A DNA stretch of 64,000 bases from Methanocella_A sp963769045 (GCA_963769045.1 CAVYKK010000028.1:124001-188000), one strand, 5' to 3'; counted from the stretch's first letter, positions 7,745-15,991 are shown. Made by a program: numbers and translations. Notes: generated by a model from the letters alone, not told the origin.

Positions 7745-9706
7745 ATGCCCCGGCTGATAGACGAAGACCTGATCACGCTATTCGATGAAAGGACGTATGA
7801 GAGAGGGCTGGAATATTACGAGAATGGCCAGGTTGTTAAGCCGTCACGGCTCGAAAAAACCCTTTTTGCGAAAGTGATCGGCAACAGGCCGGAGCCCTAC
7901 GAGACCCATGCCGTAATAGACGGCGATGATGTTGTCACCTGGTGTACCTGCCCGGTCGGCGACATGTGCAAGCATGGCGTGGCACTCCTGTTGAAGTGGA
8001 TACACGAGCCCGAAACGTTCAGCGACCGGAGCATGATTGTACAGGCCCTGGAGTCGAAAAGCAAAGACGAACTGCTCGATATAGTTAAAAAAGCCATTAA
8101 TGATCACCCGGACCTGATCGACGAGCTGAAGATTCGCACCGAAGGCGTTGCAGCGAGCCGAATCACCGCCAACGTCGATGGGATCCTTAACAAAATCAGG
8201 CGTATCGCGTCTGACGACGATTATTACAGCGCTGACGCTCTGGTCCTGAAGCTGGAAAACATCAGGGATACTGCCGAATCCATGGAACATGAAGGCCACT
8301 ATAAAGAGGCATCGGTCATTTATCTGGAATTGATCGACGCCGGTTTACATATCTTCGGGGAAATACCCTATTACGAAGAGGTCAGCGAGGAAGCAGGCGA
8401 TTTTGTATCCGAATGCGTCCGGCTTTTCAACCATTGTGCGTCGCGGATGGGGTCGGAAGACGACAAGCTCTCACTGCTGGATAAAATTCTCAAAATTTTC
8501 GGTAAGGACGATGTGGGACTGGGCACTGACGAGCTTTTTTATGGTATCGCGACCCGGGAGAACATTGGACGGATAGAAGAACAATTCTTGAGAGATAGCG
8601 TCGATGACAGCCCGTTGAAAGAGGGCGAGTTCAGGTTTAGCAGAGAAGGGGCTATTGAGATGCTGGGGTCTCTTTATGAGAACCTCGACTTGCCTGCGGA
8701 AAGGATAAGGCTGGCCAGGTGTGCCCTCGACAATAAAGATGATTACGCCAGGCTTGCAAGAGCGCTGCTGGGCTCCGGCAAAGCCGAAGAGGCGTTTGAT
8801 GCGGTCCGTAAAGGCCTGGAGCTGGAGGGAGGGGAGTCGCTATCCCTTGACGATGTATACTTTGCTGTTGCCTCGGCACTCGTTAAGCAAAAGCCGGGCC
8901 TCATCGATTTCGACGTGTCGGCTAACGTCGCTATTGAAGCGTTATCGGGGGGATTTTACAAGGAACGATATCGGCAGATCTCCGGCTTTTTCAAGGACAT
9001 GGGCTGGTCCATACGGTTCACGGATGTGCTGATCAGACGCATGAGAGATAAGAATATGCTGGCTGAGGCGCTAATTCTCGACGGCCGGGTCGACATGGCA
9101 GTGGAGACCGTTGAGAATAATCCTGATGCGGATGAATCTATTTTCGCCTGCGTCGCCGCGGCGGCTCTGGATAAGGGCATGAATAAGGAGTCGGCCAGAA
9201 TGACTGCCGCGCATATTTTGCGTGTCGGGTTTGAATGGGACAATTATGGACAGCCTTCGGATAAACTTCTGTCCAACATGGTAAGACATTTGGACGAAAA
9301 ATCGCTGATTAGAGTCTGCGATCATCTGACCCATATACGATTACCGGCTCTGGCGGAGAAGATAGCGTCGCTGATAGCGTCAAAAATGCCTGATCGATCG
9401 ATAGGCATCGCGAGACATTATCTCAGGGAAATATCGGCAGGCACGATCGCATCGATTGCCCTTACGGTCGGGAAAAAGATGCCGGACAGAGGCCTGGAGA
9501 TCTGTAGAGAGAAGATTATTCTGGACATCGGCATTTCACATGCTCGCTATGGTGAAGCCACCAGTCTGCTGAAAATCATAAGGCGGCTTTACCAATCGAA
9601 CGGCAGGAACGCCGAATGGTCGACGTTCATCGAAGAGTTCGTATCGGATAATAAAGGGAAAAAGAAACTGATTAATATGCTGAAAGAAGCGTCGCTAACG
9701 GCCTGA
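7745..9706 (+). CDS. SWIM zinc-finger protein
   Basis: A 653-residue cytoplasmic protein. Near residues 57-77 it carries the SWIM zinc finger VTWCTCPVGDMCKHGVALLL (CxC...CxH), a motif of DNA- or protein-binding proteins. The rest is a long helical repeat region with TPR-like pairs (for example LPAERIRLARCALDNKDDYA and GSGKAEEAFDAVRKGLELEG), as is common in SWIM proteins associated with bacterial and archaeal SNF2 helicases. No helicase neighbour is present, so the partner is unknown. It has a promoter of its own and stands alone, with a convergent small gene after it. Confidence 0.8.
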   Translation: MPRLIDEDLITLFDERTYERGLEYYENGQVVKPSRLEKTLFAKVIGNRPEPYETHAVIDGDDVVTWCTCPVGDMCKHGVALLLKWIHEPETFSDRSMIVQALESKSKDELLDIVKKAINDHPDLIDELKIRTEGVAASRITANVDGILNKIRRIASDDDYYSADALVLKLENIRDTAESMEHEGHYKEASVIYLELIDAGLHIFGEIPYYEEVSEEAGDFVSECVRLFNHCASRMGSEDDKLSLLDKILKIFGKDDVGLGTDELFYGIATRENIGRIEEQFLRDSVDDSPLKEGEFRFSREGAIEMLGSLYENLDLPAERIRLARCALDNKDDYARLARALLGSGKAEEAFDAVRKGLELEGGESLSLDDVYFAVASALVKQKPGLIDFDVSANVAIEALSGGFYKERYRQISGFFKDMGWSIRFTDVLIRRMRDKNMLAEALILDGRVDMAVETVENNPDADESIFACVAAAALDKGMNKESARMTAAHILRVGFEWDNYGQPSDKLLSNMVRHLDEKSLIRVCDHLTHIRLPALAEKIASLIASKMPDRSIGIARHYLREISAGTIASIALTVGKKMPDRGLEICREKIILDIGISHARYGEATSLLKIIRRLYQSNGRNAEWSTFIEEFVSDNKGKKKLINMLKEASLTA

Positions 9707-9762
9707 TTGCTAGTGACAGGCGTCATACCTGATATGGGAACATGACTGGAAATACATGGATG

Positions 9763-10071
9763 TTAACGGACCTTTGCCCGCCTCTTCAGCACGGCTACTC
9801 TCGCCTTCAGGCACTCCCACTCCTGCTCTTCCGTGACGTTTGGTTCCTTGATCTGCGTGAACCGGGGGCATGGCATCTGCTCGCAGAGCCCACAATGCGC
9901 GATATGGTTCTCGTTAACGCAGCAGTCATAGACCGGGCACACACAGACGCCGGCGAACTGTGTCCAGAATGGAGCGCCCTTCTCTGCGTTGCAGCCGCGG
10001 CATCCTTCCTTTACGTAGACACAGTCCCCGCAATCCAGCCCGCAGACCGTTTGCATGCCATTCGAGTCCAT
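9763..10071 (-). CDS. Cysteine-rich protein, DUF3795-like
   Basis: A 102-residue protein with about 13 cysteines arranged as CGLDCGDCVYVKEGCRGCNA near the start and CVCPVYDCC...HCGLCEQMPCPRF in the middle. This is the DUF3795 pattern, common in methanogens and anaerobes and presumed to bind zinc or an Fe-S cluster. The function is unknown. The gene is convergent with the SWIM gene and divergent from the twin small proteins that follow. Confidence 0.75.
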   Translation of the reverse strand: MDSNGMQTVCGLDCGDCVYVKEGCRGCNAEKGAPFWTQFAGVCVCPVYDCCVNENHIAHCGLCEQMPCPRFTQIKEPNVTEEQEWECLKARVAVLKRRAKVR

Positions 10072-10169
10072 AAATGTAAATCATCTTCTACGAGAATAAT
10101 GGTTACCTATGAGCAGGCCGAATGATAGTTTCATAGACTTGAAGGACGAAATAGTATTGAGGGACGTTA

Positions 10170-10499
10170 ATGAAGATCACTGAAGATGCTCTCGAGATGG
10201 CGAAAGCCTCTGCAAAGGAATCGGAAGTCCCGCTGTGGCTGGTCGGCGAGAAGGGCGTGATCACCGACGTCATGATCGCTCCCAGGCGGCAGGACTTCGA
10301 CACATCTGCGGGCATGCTGCCCAGCATGATGCCTGCAGGCGTGCGCCGTTATGGTAAAGTGATCACGAAGGACGATAAGTACCTTGAGCCTGGCTACAAC
10401 CTGGCCGAGCTGGACGGGGTCTGGAAGTTCATCGACGAGAAGGGCAACGAGCTGCCGATCAGGGTCGTGAAGTCGGAAGACGAGATCACGTGCGACTGA
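10170..10499 (+). CDS. Small hypothetical protein, first of a tandem pair
   Basis: A 109-residue soluble protein, paralogous to the next gene: both begin MKI-x-x-x-x-LE-A, then share AKESEVP-WLVG, a GV-RYGKV/GM-RYGKV segment and a C-terminal GYNL-E-DG-W-F-DE-G. The start of the fold resembles the opening strand-helix-strand of MPN/JAB domains, but no metal-binding HxH motif is present, so catalysis is unlikely. The family is not recognised. It lies 4 bases before its paralogue and probably forms one operon with it. Confidence 0.65.
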   Translation: MKITEDALEMAKASAKESEVPLWLVGEKGVITDVMIAPRRQDFDTSAGMLPSMMPAGVRRYGKVITKDDKYLEPGYNLAELDGVWKFIDEKGNELPIRVVKSEDEITCD

Positions 10500-10503
10500 T
10501 GGC

Positions 10504-10857
10504 ATGAAAATATTGAGAGAGACGCTGGAGCTGGCCAGGGTGACGGCGAAGGAATCAGAGGTGCCCGTCTGGCTGGTTGGCAGGAACGGCATCATCAGGG
10601 AAATCCTGGTCATACCAACAGCGATATCTGGCCCTCAGCTGACAATGTCCCGGCTCAATTCTTACGATCGTTCGTCGGACGATACGCCCTTCATGATACC
10701 GGTAGGCATGCACCGCTATGGAAAAGTGCTGACGGAATACGACCCTTTCCCGGATACAGGATACAACCTTGTCGAAAAGGACGGAAGGTGGCGCTTCGTG
10801 GACGAAGCCGGCGACGATCTGTCTGTCACAGTGGTCGAATCGGCGGATTCGGAATAG
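10504..10857 (+). CDS. Small hypothetical protein, second of a tandem pair
   Basis: A 117-residue paralogue of the preceding gene with the same N-terminal (LELARVTAKESEVPVWLVG) and C-terminal (GYNLVEKDGRWRFVDEAGDD) blocks, and a longer, divergent central loop rich in Ser and Asp. The spacing of 4 bases implies co-transcription after a local duplication. No signal peptide or membrane helix. The function is unknown; the two proteins may form a heterodimer (inference). Confidence 0.65.
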   Translation: MKILRETLELARVTAKESEVPVWLVGRNGIIREILVIPTAISGPQLTMSRLNSYDRSSDDTPFMIPVGMHRYGKVLTEYDPFPDTGYNLVEKDGRWRFVDEAGDDLSVTVVESADSE

Positions 10858-10878
10858 GTGCGTTTTTGGAGGCAGGGG

Positions 10879-11445
10879 TTACCTGCCTTCGATCTCTTCT
10901 GCAGGCGAGGCCTGTGACATCTGATGGCCGTGCGTGGTCATGACGATGCTCTTCATCGCCTCTGTCGGTCGATGCGGGGTGGCATGAACGCTCTCGGTGG
11001 TGCGTTCGATCTCCCTCACCTGCAGGGACATCTCGCCGGCCTTGCTGGTGCTCGTGCTGATGCTCTCGGCGATCAGCTCGAGGGTGGACACGATGTCGAA
11101 CCGGCCGATGACGTGCTCGACGCTCAGGCATCCCACGGTCTCGTACAGGTCGCTCGTATCGCGCTTCACCTGGTCGATGGTCTTCCGGATGCTTGCGTAG
11201 GCACGGAGCGCGCAGCCCTCGCACCGGTCGCCGGTGTACGGGTTCCCCCGGTCGGCCCACCACAGCTTGTGCGTGGTGTTGTAGTAGTACGTGGCCGCCT
11301 CTTTGGTGAGGAACTGACAGTTCGTACAGTCCTGCCGTTGCCAGTCTTTACATTCCTTCCGTATACCCCGCGCATCCATGACGTGGTCTTTCTTACACGT
11401 CCCACCGGATGGCCGGACGCTCTTGCAGTTTGCACATGTCTTCAA
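10879..11445 (-). CDS. Cysteine-rich N-terminal domain hypothetical protein
   Basis: A 188-residue protein with two cysteine clusters in the first 80 residues (CANCKSVRPSGGTCKKD, then KECKDWQRQDCTNCQ, and DRCEGCALRAY), probably zinc sites. They are followed by an amphipathic helical region (about 85-160) and a low-complexity tail. It overlaps the start of the aldolase frame by 4 bases on the same strand, so it is the second gene of that unit. The family is not recognised and a link to sugar metabolism is not evident. Confidence 0.6.
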   Translation of the reverse strand: MKTCANCKSVRPSGGTCKKDHVMDARGIRKECKDWQRQDCTNCQFLTKEAATYYYNTTHKLWWADRGNPYTGDRCEGCALRAYASIRKTIDQVKRDTSDLYETVGCLSVEHVIGRFDIVSTLELIAESISTSTSKAGEMSLQVREIERTTESVHATPHRPTEAMKSIVMTTHGHQMSQASPAEEIEGR

Positions 11446-12239
11446 GATAGCACCTCCAATGCTTTATCTACAGACGAATGATGGTAAATCAGCTGTTCGA
11501 GCGCCCGTGAAATCTTATCGGGGTCGCTGCTCTGCCAGACGTTCCTGCCTACGGCCACGCCGCAGGCGCCTGCCTCAAGTATGTCGTGTGTCTGCTGCAG
11601 GAATGTCTTCGGGTCCGTCTTCAGGCCTCCGGCGCAGACGACTTTCGCTTTCCCGGCCATCTGCACCACCCGCCGGAACGAGTCGATGCTGCCGGTATAT
11701 TTCACCTTCAGTATGTCAGCTCCGAGCTCCAGGCCGACCCTGGCGCTATAGGCGACAATAGTCGGGTCGGTGTCATTGGGCACATACTGCCCTCTCGGGT
11801 ACATCCAGCCGATGACCGGCAGCCCGTAGTCCCGGGCGCGTTCCTGCACCTCGCGGAAGTCCTCCATCTGGCGCGACTCGTCCGGCGAACCCACGTAGAG
11901 CGTGTAGCCCACTGCGTCGGCGCCAAGCTTTACCGCATAGTCTACCGTGCACACGATCGGCGAGTACGGCGGGACCTTCGCGATGTTGTCCTTGCCGTTT
12001 ACCTTCACGATCAGCGGCACCTTTCCGGCATAGCTCTCACTGTACTTCTCAGCCAGGCCTTTGTGCAGTATCAGCCCGGTAAAGTTGTTTCTAAGCGCGA
12101 TGTCGATCACGTAGGAAGGATCGAAGTTTTTCTCGTTGAAGTCCTTCGGCCCGTGCTCTAAGCCCTGGTCATAGGCCAGGAACATCGCCTTGCCATCTCT
12201 GAAAAGCCGGGACACATATTTGTCTGATGCTCCGACCAT
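11442..12239 (-). CDS. Fructose-bisphosphate aldolase, archaeal class I
   Basis: A protein of about 265 residues of the archaeal DhnA/FbaB-type class I aldolase family, interconverting fructose 1,6-bisphosphate with DHAP and glyceraldehyde 3-phosphate in gluconeogenesis. Motifs: FLAYDQGLEHGP, the Schiff-base lysine in ADILKVKYTG, VVCAGGLK and the phosphate-binding GACGVAVGRNVWQ. The ATG at 12239 is preferred over the in-frame GTG at 12266, because the AT-rich promoter at 12265-12284 would place transcription start near 12250, downstream of that GTG. A homologous enzyme can also act in aromatic precursor synthesis (ADH synthase); the trp operon is 20 kb away, so FBP aldolase is favoured. Confidence 0.85.
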   Translation of the reverse strand: MVGASDKYVSRLFRDGKAMFLAYDQGLEHGPKDFNEKNFDPSYVIDIALRNNFTGLILHKGLAEKYSESYAGKVPLIVKVNGKDNIAKVPPYSPIVCTVDYAVKLGADAVGYTLYVGSPDESRQMEDFREVQERARDYGLPVIGWMYPRGQYVPNDTDPTIVAYSARVGLELGADILKVKYTGSIDSFRRVVQMAGKAKVVCAGGLKTDPKTFLQQTHDILEAGACGVAVGRNVWQSSDPDKISRALEQLIYHHSSVDKALEVLS

Positions 12240-12264
12240 ATATATCAACTGTGAAATATTAATC

Positions 12265-12284
12265 ACATTAATATATTACTAAGC
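12265..12284 (-). promoter_or_regulatory. TATA-type promoter of the aldolase gene
   Basis: Read leftward, the sequence TAGTAATATATTAATGTGAT contains an archaeal TATA element centred near 12274. The expected start about 25 bases downstream falls near 12248-12250, a few bases before the ATG at 12239, which suggests a nearly leaderless transcript. Confidence 0.5.
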
Positions 12285-12502
12285 AACGGATTATCATGGA
12301 AATAAGGGGAATGAGTTGTGATAAAATTGGTAAACCTATAATAATTTCGACTCCAATCTGCCGCTTACCAGGCCCTGAAAAGGCGAATATCACCACTTCG
12401 ACAGCTATTTTATCAATCGCAGCCATGTAATCTCACAGGCAGAAATTCTATGGCAAAGAAAAGCCTATTAAGCAAGCGGTTGAATATAACGCGGGGAACG
12501 GA

Positions 12503-13000
12503 TTGGACAAAACAGGACACTTCGGGGGCTCATTGCTCCTGTACTTCGGTATCTTATACGCCATCGGCTGGCGCGGCGATACGATAGAGACGCTAGGGCT
12601 AGCGCTGATTGCGGCGATCGTAGCGGCCTGCATGTCGGTGAAACCCGATGCGGACAACTTCGCCTGGGGCATCTTCCACAGGACGTGGATTACCCACAGC
12701 CTCACCACTGTGCTTCTCGTTACGGGCGTCACGTACATTGTATTTGCAGACCTGCTGCACGCCGGGCCGATGACGATGTACATGACCATCGCCATGCTGA
12801 GCGCAACACTGTCCCATGTGCTGCTGGACTCGCTGACCAAAGGCGGCGTGCCGATACTCGGGCCGTTCGACGACAAGAAGTGGGGCCTGCGGTGGTTCAA
12901 GGGTAATAATATACTGCTGAACTGGGCGTTCCTCATCGGCAGGACTCGCGATGGCGGCATTTTATTTCGGGCTCATCCAGCTATAGCACAGTCATCATAA
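12503..13000 (+). CDS. YdjM-like membrane-bound metal-dependent hydrolase (DUF457)
   Basis: A 165-residue membrane protein with about four helices. It shows the conserved acidic/histidine pattern of the YdjM/DUF457 group: KTGHFGGSLLLY near the start, DADNF, HRTWITHS and LSHVLLDSLTKGGVPILGPF, where the His and Asp residues line a predicted metal site inside the membrane. The cellular role of this family is not settled. The start is TTG at 12503. The last 15 residues are divergent and end next to a large inverted repeat. Confidence 0.75.
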   Translation: MDKTGHFGGSLLLYFGILYAIGWRGDTIETLGLALIAAIVAACMSVKPDADNFAWGIFHRTWITHSLTTVLLVTGVTYIVFADLLHAGPMTMYMTIAMLSATLSHVLLDSLTKGGVPILGPFDDKKWGLRWFKGNNILLNWAFLIGRTRDGGILFRAHPAIAQSS

Positions 13001-13017
13001 GATGTTGTAAATGCTGA

Positions 13018-13146
13018 GCCGGCACTTAACACAACGTACACAACGGCCACGACGTACACAACGTTTTATCGTAAAAGGGCAAGCGTAGCCTTATTATTAA
13101 ACGTTGTGTACGTCGTGTACGTTGCGTACGTTGTGTTGGTGCCGGC
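13018..13146. repeat. Large inverted repeat with ACACAACGT-word arms (copy 1)
   Basis: Terminal GCCGGCAC/GTGCCGGC ends enclose arms made of four consecutive 9-base words close to ACACAACGT (left 13029-13064, right about 13103-13134 in complement). Loop about 30 bases. A second, partly shortened copy is at 33262-33376. The element lies between the DUF457 gene and a small leftward gene. It would form a long stem in RNA or cruciform DNA; the function is unknown. Confidence 0.85.
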
Positions 13147-13200
13147 CAGCCAGCATAAAAAGTTCGATCAATGACAGAAATACTGCCTGCAAGCTCAAAG

Positions 13201-13368
13201 TTATTTTATCTTTTCGATGTGGACTATGGCTGTATCCAGGCACAGCTCGATGATGTGGAGGTGTTCCCGGTTGTCGAAGTCAAGGCTGGACAGGCGGGCT
13301 TTGTCGAGCAGTTCCAGCAAGCGCTGTGCCCGTTGCTCTATCTCGGAGAGGTCGGAGGTATTGCTCAT
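13201..13368 (-). CDS. Small hypothetical protein (55 residues)
   Basis: An ATG at 13368 opens a 55-codon frame ending in TAA at 13201. The product (MSNTSDLSEIEQRAQRLLEL... ending HIEKIK) is acidic and helical with heptad-like leucines, suggesting a small coiled-coil protein. A TATA-like ATATATATTATG lies directly upstream. A frame on the opposite strand (13171-13389) covers the same bases but has poorer composition. It lies about 105 bases downstream of tpiA on the same strand. Confidence 0.6.
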   Translation of the reverse strand: MSNTSDLSEIEQRAQRLLELLDKARLSSLDFDNREHLHIIELCLDTAIVHIEKIK

Positions 13369-13472
13369 AATATATATGAAATGTCATGAAGGGCATATAA
13401 ACTCTATCTCACAATCCGTTTATTACCCGTATAGCGGGAGAATCATTAAAAAATATGGCCGGTATAGCCAGC

Positions 13473-14141
13473 TTAGATCATCGACACGAGATCGAGCAGC
13501 GCCTTTTTAGGGTCCTTCGCTTTCACGACGCCTGAGGCCAGTAACACGCCTGCGGTGCCCAGCTCCAGCGCGGCCTTCACGTCCTCGCCCTTTGAGATGC
13601 CTGCGCCGCAGAGCACGATGATCGAAGGGTCGATCGCCTCAACGGCTTTAACGGAGTTCTTTACGATGTCGGGGTCGGCTTTCGATACAGGGATGCCGCT
13701 GCCAATGAGCTCGGGCGGCTCGATGGCGATGTAATTCGGCTTGAAGGCGGCGACTTCCCGGACTTTCTCGATGCTCTCGGCGCAGACGACCGAAATCAGC
13801 TTGTGCTGCTTGCATAATGCGACGCACCGGCTGATCTTGTCCGCCGGCTGCCGGTCCTCGGAGTGGTTGATCAGCGAGCCGGAGACGCCGGCTTCCACGA
13901 GCGCAAGGGGGAGCACGTGGCCGGTGTGGCTGCCAGGCTCGATCGCGTCGACGTGCTGGGCGAAGACCTCGATCCCGGAGTCCTTCTGGAGATACAGGTC
14001 CGGAGTCTGCGGGCAGACAATGATGCGCACGCCTTTTTCCTTCATGACCTCATGTGCCATGCGGGTGAGCACCCGGCCTTTCATGCCGGCGCTTTCGACG
14101 TAAGTCTTGTAGTTCAGGATGATGACGGGCTGGTCCTTCAT
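13473..14141 (-). CDS. tpiA: Triosephosphate isomerase, archaeal type
   Basis: 222 residues, the length of the short archaeal tetrameric enzyme, interconverting DHAP and glyceraldehyde 3-phosphate in gluconeogenesis and glycolysis. Motifs: the N-terminal ILNYKTY (catalytic Lys and Asn), the catalytic histidine region GSLINHSEDR, the catalytic glutamate in YIAIEPPELIGSG, and the phosphate-binding ILCGAGIS and GVLLASGVV. It lies 1.2 kb from the aldolase, with which it shares the pathway, though a small gene and a repeat separate them. A large inverted repeat begins 66 bases upstream of its start. Confidence 0.95.
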   Translation of the reverse strand: MKDQPVIILNYKTYVESAGMKGRVLTRMAHEVMKEKGVRIIVCPQTPDLYLQKDSGIEVFAQHVDAIEPGSHTGHVLPLALVEAGVSGSLINHSEDRQPADKISRCVALCKQHKLISVVCAESIEKVREVAAFKPNYIAIEPPELIGSGIPVSKADPDIVKNSVKAVEAIDPSIIVLCGAGISKGEDVKAALELGTAGVLLASGVVKAKDPKKALLDLVSMI

Positions 14142-14207
14142 GAATAATCAATTCCTGTAATTAAGTCCGCTCTCGCGACTATTAATGGTTTCCCAAATTT
14201 TAACAGT

Positions 14208-14370
14208 CCTGGCGCTCTTGGCGCTCGTCTTGGCGTGCTTGGCGAGAATTCTGTGCCACGCATGCCTATGCAGGATTGCGGCTGTGGCCTTACCAGGGCG
14301 ATGCGTACCGGAACCAAAGAACAGTTTTATTCTCGCCAAGCACGCCAAGACGAGCGCCAAGAGCACCAAG
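14208..14370. repeat. Large inverted repeat with TTGGCG-word arms (element A1)
   Basis: Left arm 14208-14250 and right arm 14328-14370 are reverse complements over about 41 of 43 bases. Each arm holds four TTGGCG-type words spaced 9, 12 and 9 bases. The loop carries GTGCCACGCAT near its left end and GGCGATGCG followed by TACCGGAACCAAAGAACAG near its right end; the same blocks recur in elements at 60899-61058 and, in part, 15703-15864. It lies between the divergent tpiA and a membrane-protein gene. Confidence 0.9.
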
Positions 14371-14520
14371 ATTAATTGATAGATATCACGAATGGCAATA
14401 GGTTGTATCAGGTGCCGGCTCGTATAATAAACGTCAGAACAGCAGCTTGTCTTTGTTTTATCGCCGATATCTGTCAGTTACCGTTATATCTCCAGCGGAT
14501 GAACCCAAAATGGTGTCTGT

Positions 14521-14988
14521 TTGGACTTTGTCGCCGAAGAGATCAAGGTAGCAGTAATCGGCATATTCCTCGTCGTCCTGGTTGCTGCCGCAACCGATGT
14601 GCTGAGCAGGCTGTTCCCGGCCAAATGGGACCTGTACTTTGCCCTCTGGGCGCTCGTCCTCGTCCCCATCATACTGTTGATAGTCGGCGCGCTCGCTGCC
14701 AGGGCTGCGTACTTCGGGTGCATGGGCCCGAACAGGTCTATCGCATTATCGGTGATCGTCTCGCTTGTATCGGCCATCGCCGGTACCGCACTGTGGCTGC
14801 TGCTGGGCCCGGCCACCTTTTCATCGGACATCATCAGCCGGTACTTTAACAGCCTCAGCGCCGGGGGCTACATAGACCTTGCGCCTTTGCTGGTGGTCTA
14901 TGCCCTGGCAGGGTCGATTGGCGGTGTCTACGATTACTACATTTCACGGGGCAGACCGTGCGATGTCCGGCCGGGGAAAGGAATGTAG
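14521..14988 (+). CDS. Hypothetical membrane protein, four helices
   Basis: A 155-residue integral membrane protein with predicted helices at about residues 8-28, 42-62, 75-98 and 120-140 and a short polar C-terminus (RGRPCDVRPGKGM). The start is TTG at 14521. No family is recognised. It stands alone between two repeat elements. The codon use resembles neighbouring chromosomal genes, which supports it as real. Confidence 0.6.
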   Translation: MDFVAEEIKVAVIGIFLVVLVAAATDVLSRLFPAKWDLYFALWALVLVPIILLIVGALAARAAYFGCMGPNRSIALSVIVSLVSAIAGTALWLLLGPATFSSDIISRYFNSLSAGGYIDLAPLLVVYALAGSIGGVYDYYISRGRPCDVRPGKGM

Positions 14989-15018
14989 GGCGACATTATC
15001 ATATGCATTGTGATTTAG

Positions 15019-15236
15019 CCTTGCTATGGCTATGCGACTCCTGTCACGCTCGCCAAGAGCGCCAGGTAGCCAAGAGCGCCAAGACGGTTTTAGGTTTTCG
15101 GGCGGCCGCTCACACGCGCGTATAGGGACAATGGTATACAATGCGACTCGTGCCCATGCACAGGCTTAATCGATGCCAGTGCTGCCATGGCATCCGGTAT
15201 GGGGGCCGCCATGGTGCCAGGAGCGTCAAGACGGAG
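15019..15236. repeat. Degenerate GCCAAG-word repeat half-element
   Basis: From 15019 to about 15088 the sequence matches the left arm of the composite repeat at 50290 almost base for base: GGCTATGCGACTCCTGTCA, then GCCAAG/GCCAGG words. No matching reverse-complement arm follows. Instead a degenerate direct copy appears at 15140-15236 (ATGCGACTCGTGCC, then GCCAGGAGCGTCAAGACGG). It looks like an arm left after loss of its partner. No coding potential was seen. Confidence 0.6.
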
Positions 15237-15256
15237 ACTTCAGTATTTGAATACGT

Positions 15257-15646
15257 CTAACCGTTATGCTGGCTAATCGAGATGAGGTTGCCGCAGGTGT
15301 CATCGAAGACGGCGTTGGTTACCGGCCCCATATTCGTCGGCGGAATCAGGAAGACCACGCCGAGCTTTTTCATCCGTTCGTACTCTTTCCGGACGTCTTC
15401 GACCTTGAACATCGTCGCAGGAATCCCGGCATCGTGGATGGCTTTTTGGTACGTTTTAGCCGCCGGCGTCTCATTAGGCTCAAGGAGCAGCTCGACGTCG
15501 GCCGGCCCTTCGGGCGAGACCACGGTCAGCCACCTGAACTTGCCGGCTGGCATATCGGTCTTTTTCACGAAGCCGAGGACTCCGGTATAAAACTTCAGAG
15601 CCTTAGCCTGGTCATCGACAAATATGCTGGTGATGAAGATTTTCAT
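15257..15646 (-). CDS. VOC (glyoxalase/bleomycin-resistance) superfamily protein
   Basis: A 129-residue single VOC domain built of two beta-alpha-beta-beta-beta units: SIFVDDQAKALKFYTGVLGF at the start, FRWLTVVSPEGPADVELLLEP, and VVFLIPPTNMGPVTNAVFDDTCGNLISI at the end. Possible metal ligands are the Glu in VELLLEP and later acidic residues, but the usual N-terminal His is replaced, so it may not be a glyoxalase. The substrate is unknown. It is monocistronic and leftward. Confidence 0.8.
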   Translation of the reverse strand: MKIFITSIFVDDQAKALKFYTGVLGFVKKTDMPAGKFRWLTVVSPEGPADVELLLEPNETPAAKTYQKAIHDAGIPATMFKVEDVRKEYERMKKLGVVFLIPPTNMGPVTNAVFDDTCGNLISISQHNG

Positions 15647-15702
15647 TAGCTGTAACTCTTTTAGGTTAGCATATTTACTTTTTTCTGCTCACTGATAGCC
15701 AT

Positions 15703-15864
15703 TCTCTGCGCTCTCTGCGCCCGTCTCTGCGTACTCTGCGAGAATGAACTGCTCTTTGGTTCCGCTACTCTACCATTGACAAGATTTTTTGCAATCCAGT
15801 TTAAACAATGCGTCGCACTAGATACTCGCAGAGTACGCAGAGACGGGCGCAGAGAGCGCAGAGA
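15703..15864. repeat. Large inverted repeat with TCTGCG-word arms (element B)
   Basis: Left arm 15703-15742 and right arm 15825-15864 are perfect reverse complements over 40 bases. Each holds four TCTGCG-type words in the same 9/12/9 spacing as the TTGGCG words of elements A1 and A2. Read leftward, the loop contains GTGCGACGCAT and CGGAACCAAAGAGCAG, homologous to the loops of A1 and A2, so B is an inverted relative with different arm words. It lies between fae-hps and the VOC gene. Confidence 0.9.
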
Positions 15865-15991
15865 CGGCGTGAACGGGCGACCGCCTGCGCACGTACGTTT
15901 GGATGGCCGCGGCTGACGTCGATAGCTTCTGCCTGACAATAAGGTGGGCAAAAAAGGAATGTAGAGGGCATGTTGAGCCCTCAGATTTATT

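Noticed and set aside
13018..13146. CRISPR-like array of short repeats
   Set aside because: The 9-base words are directly adjacent without spacers and occur as inverted arms, so this is a hairpin element and not a CRISPR array.
13171..13389. 72-codon rightward frame
   Set aside because: The leftward 55-codon frame over the same bases has a better start, a TATA box directly upstream and more protein-like composition.
14208..14370. Rho-independent style terminator
   Set aside because: Arms of over 40 bases with a loop of about 75 bases, no T-run, and placement between divergent genes do not fit a terminator.
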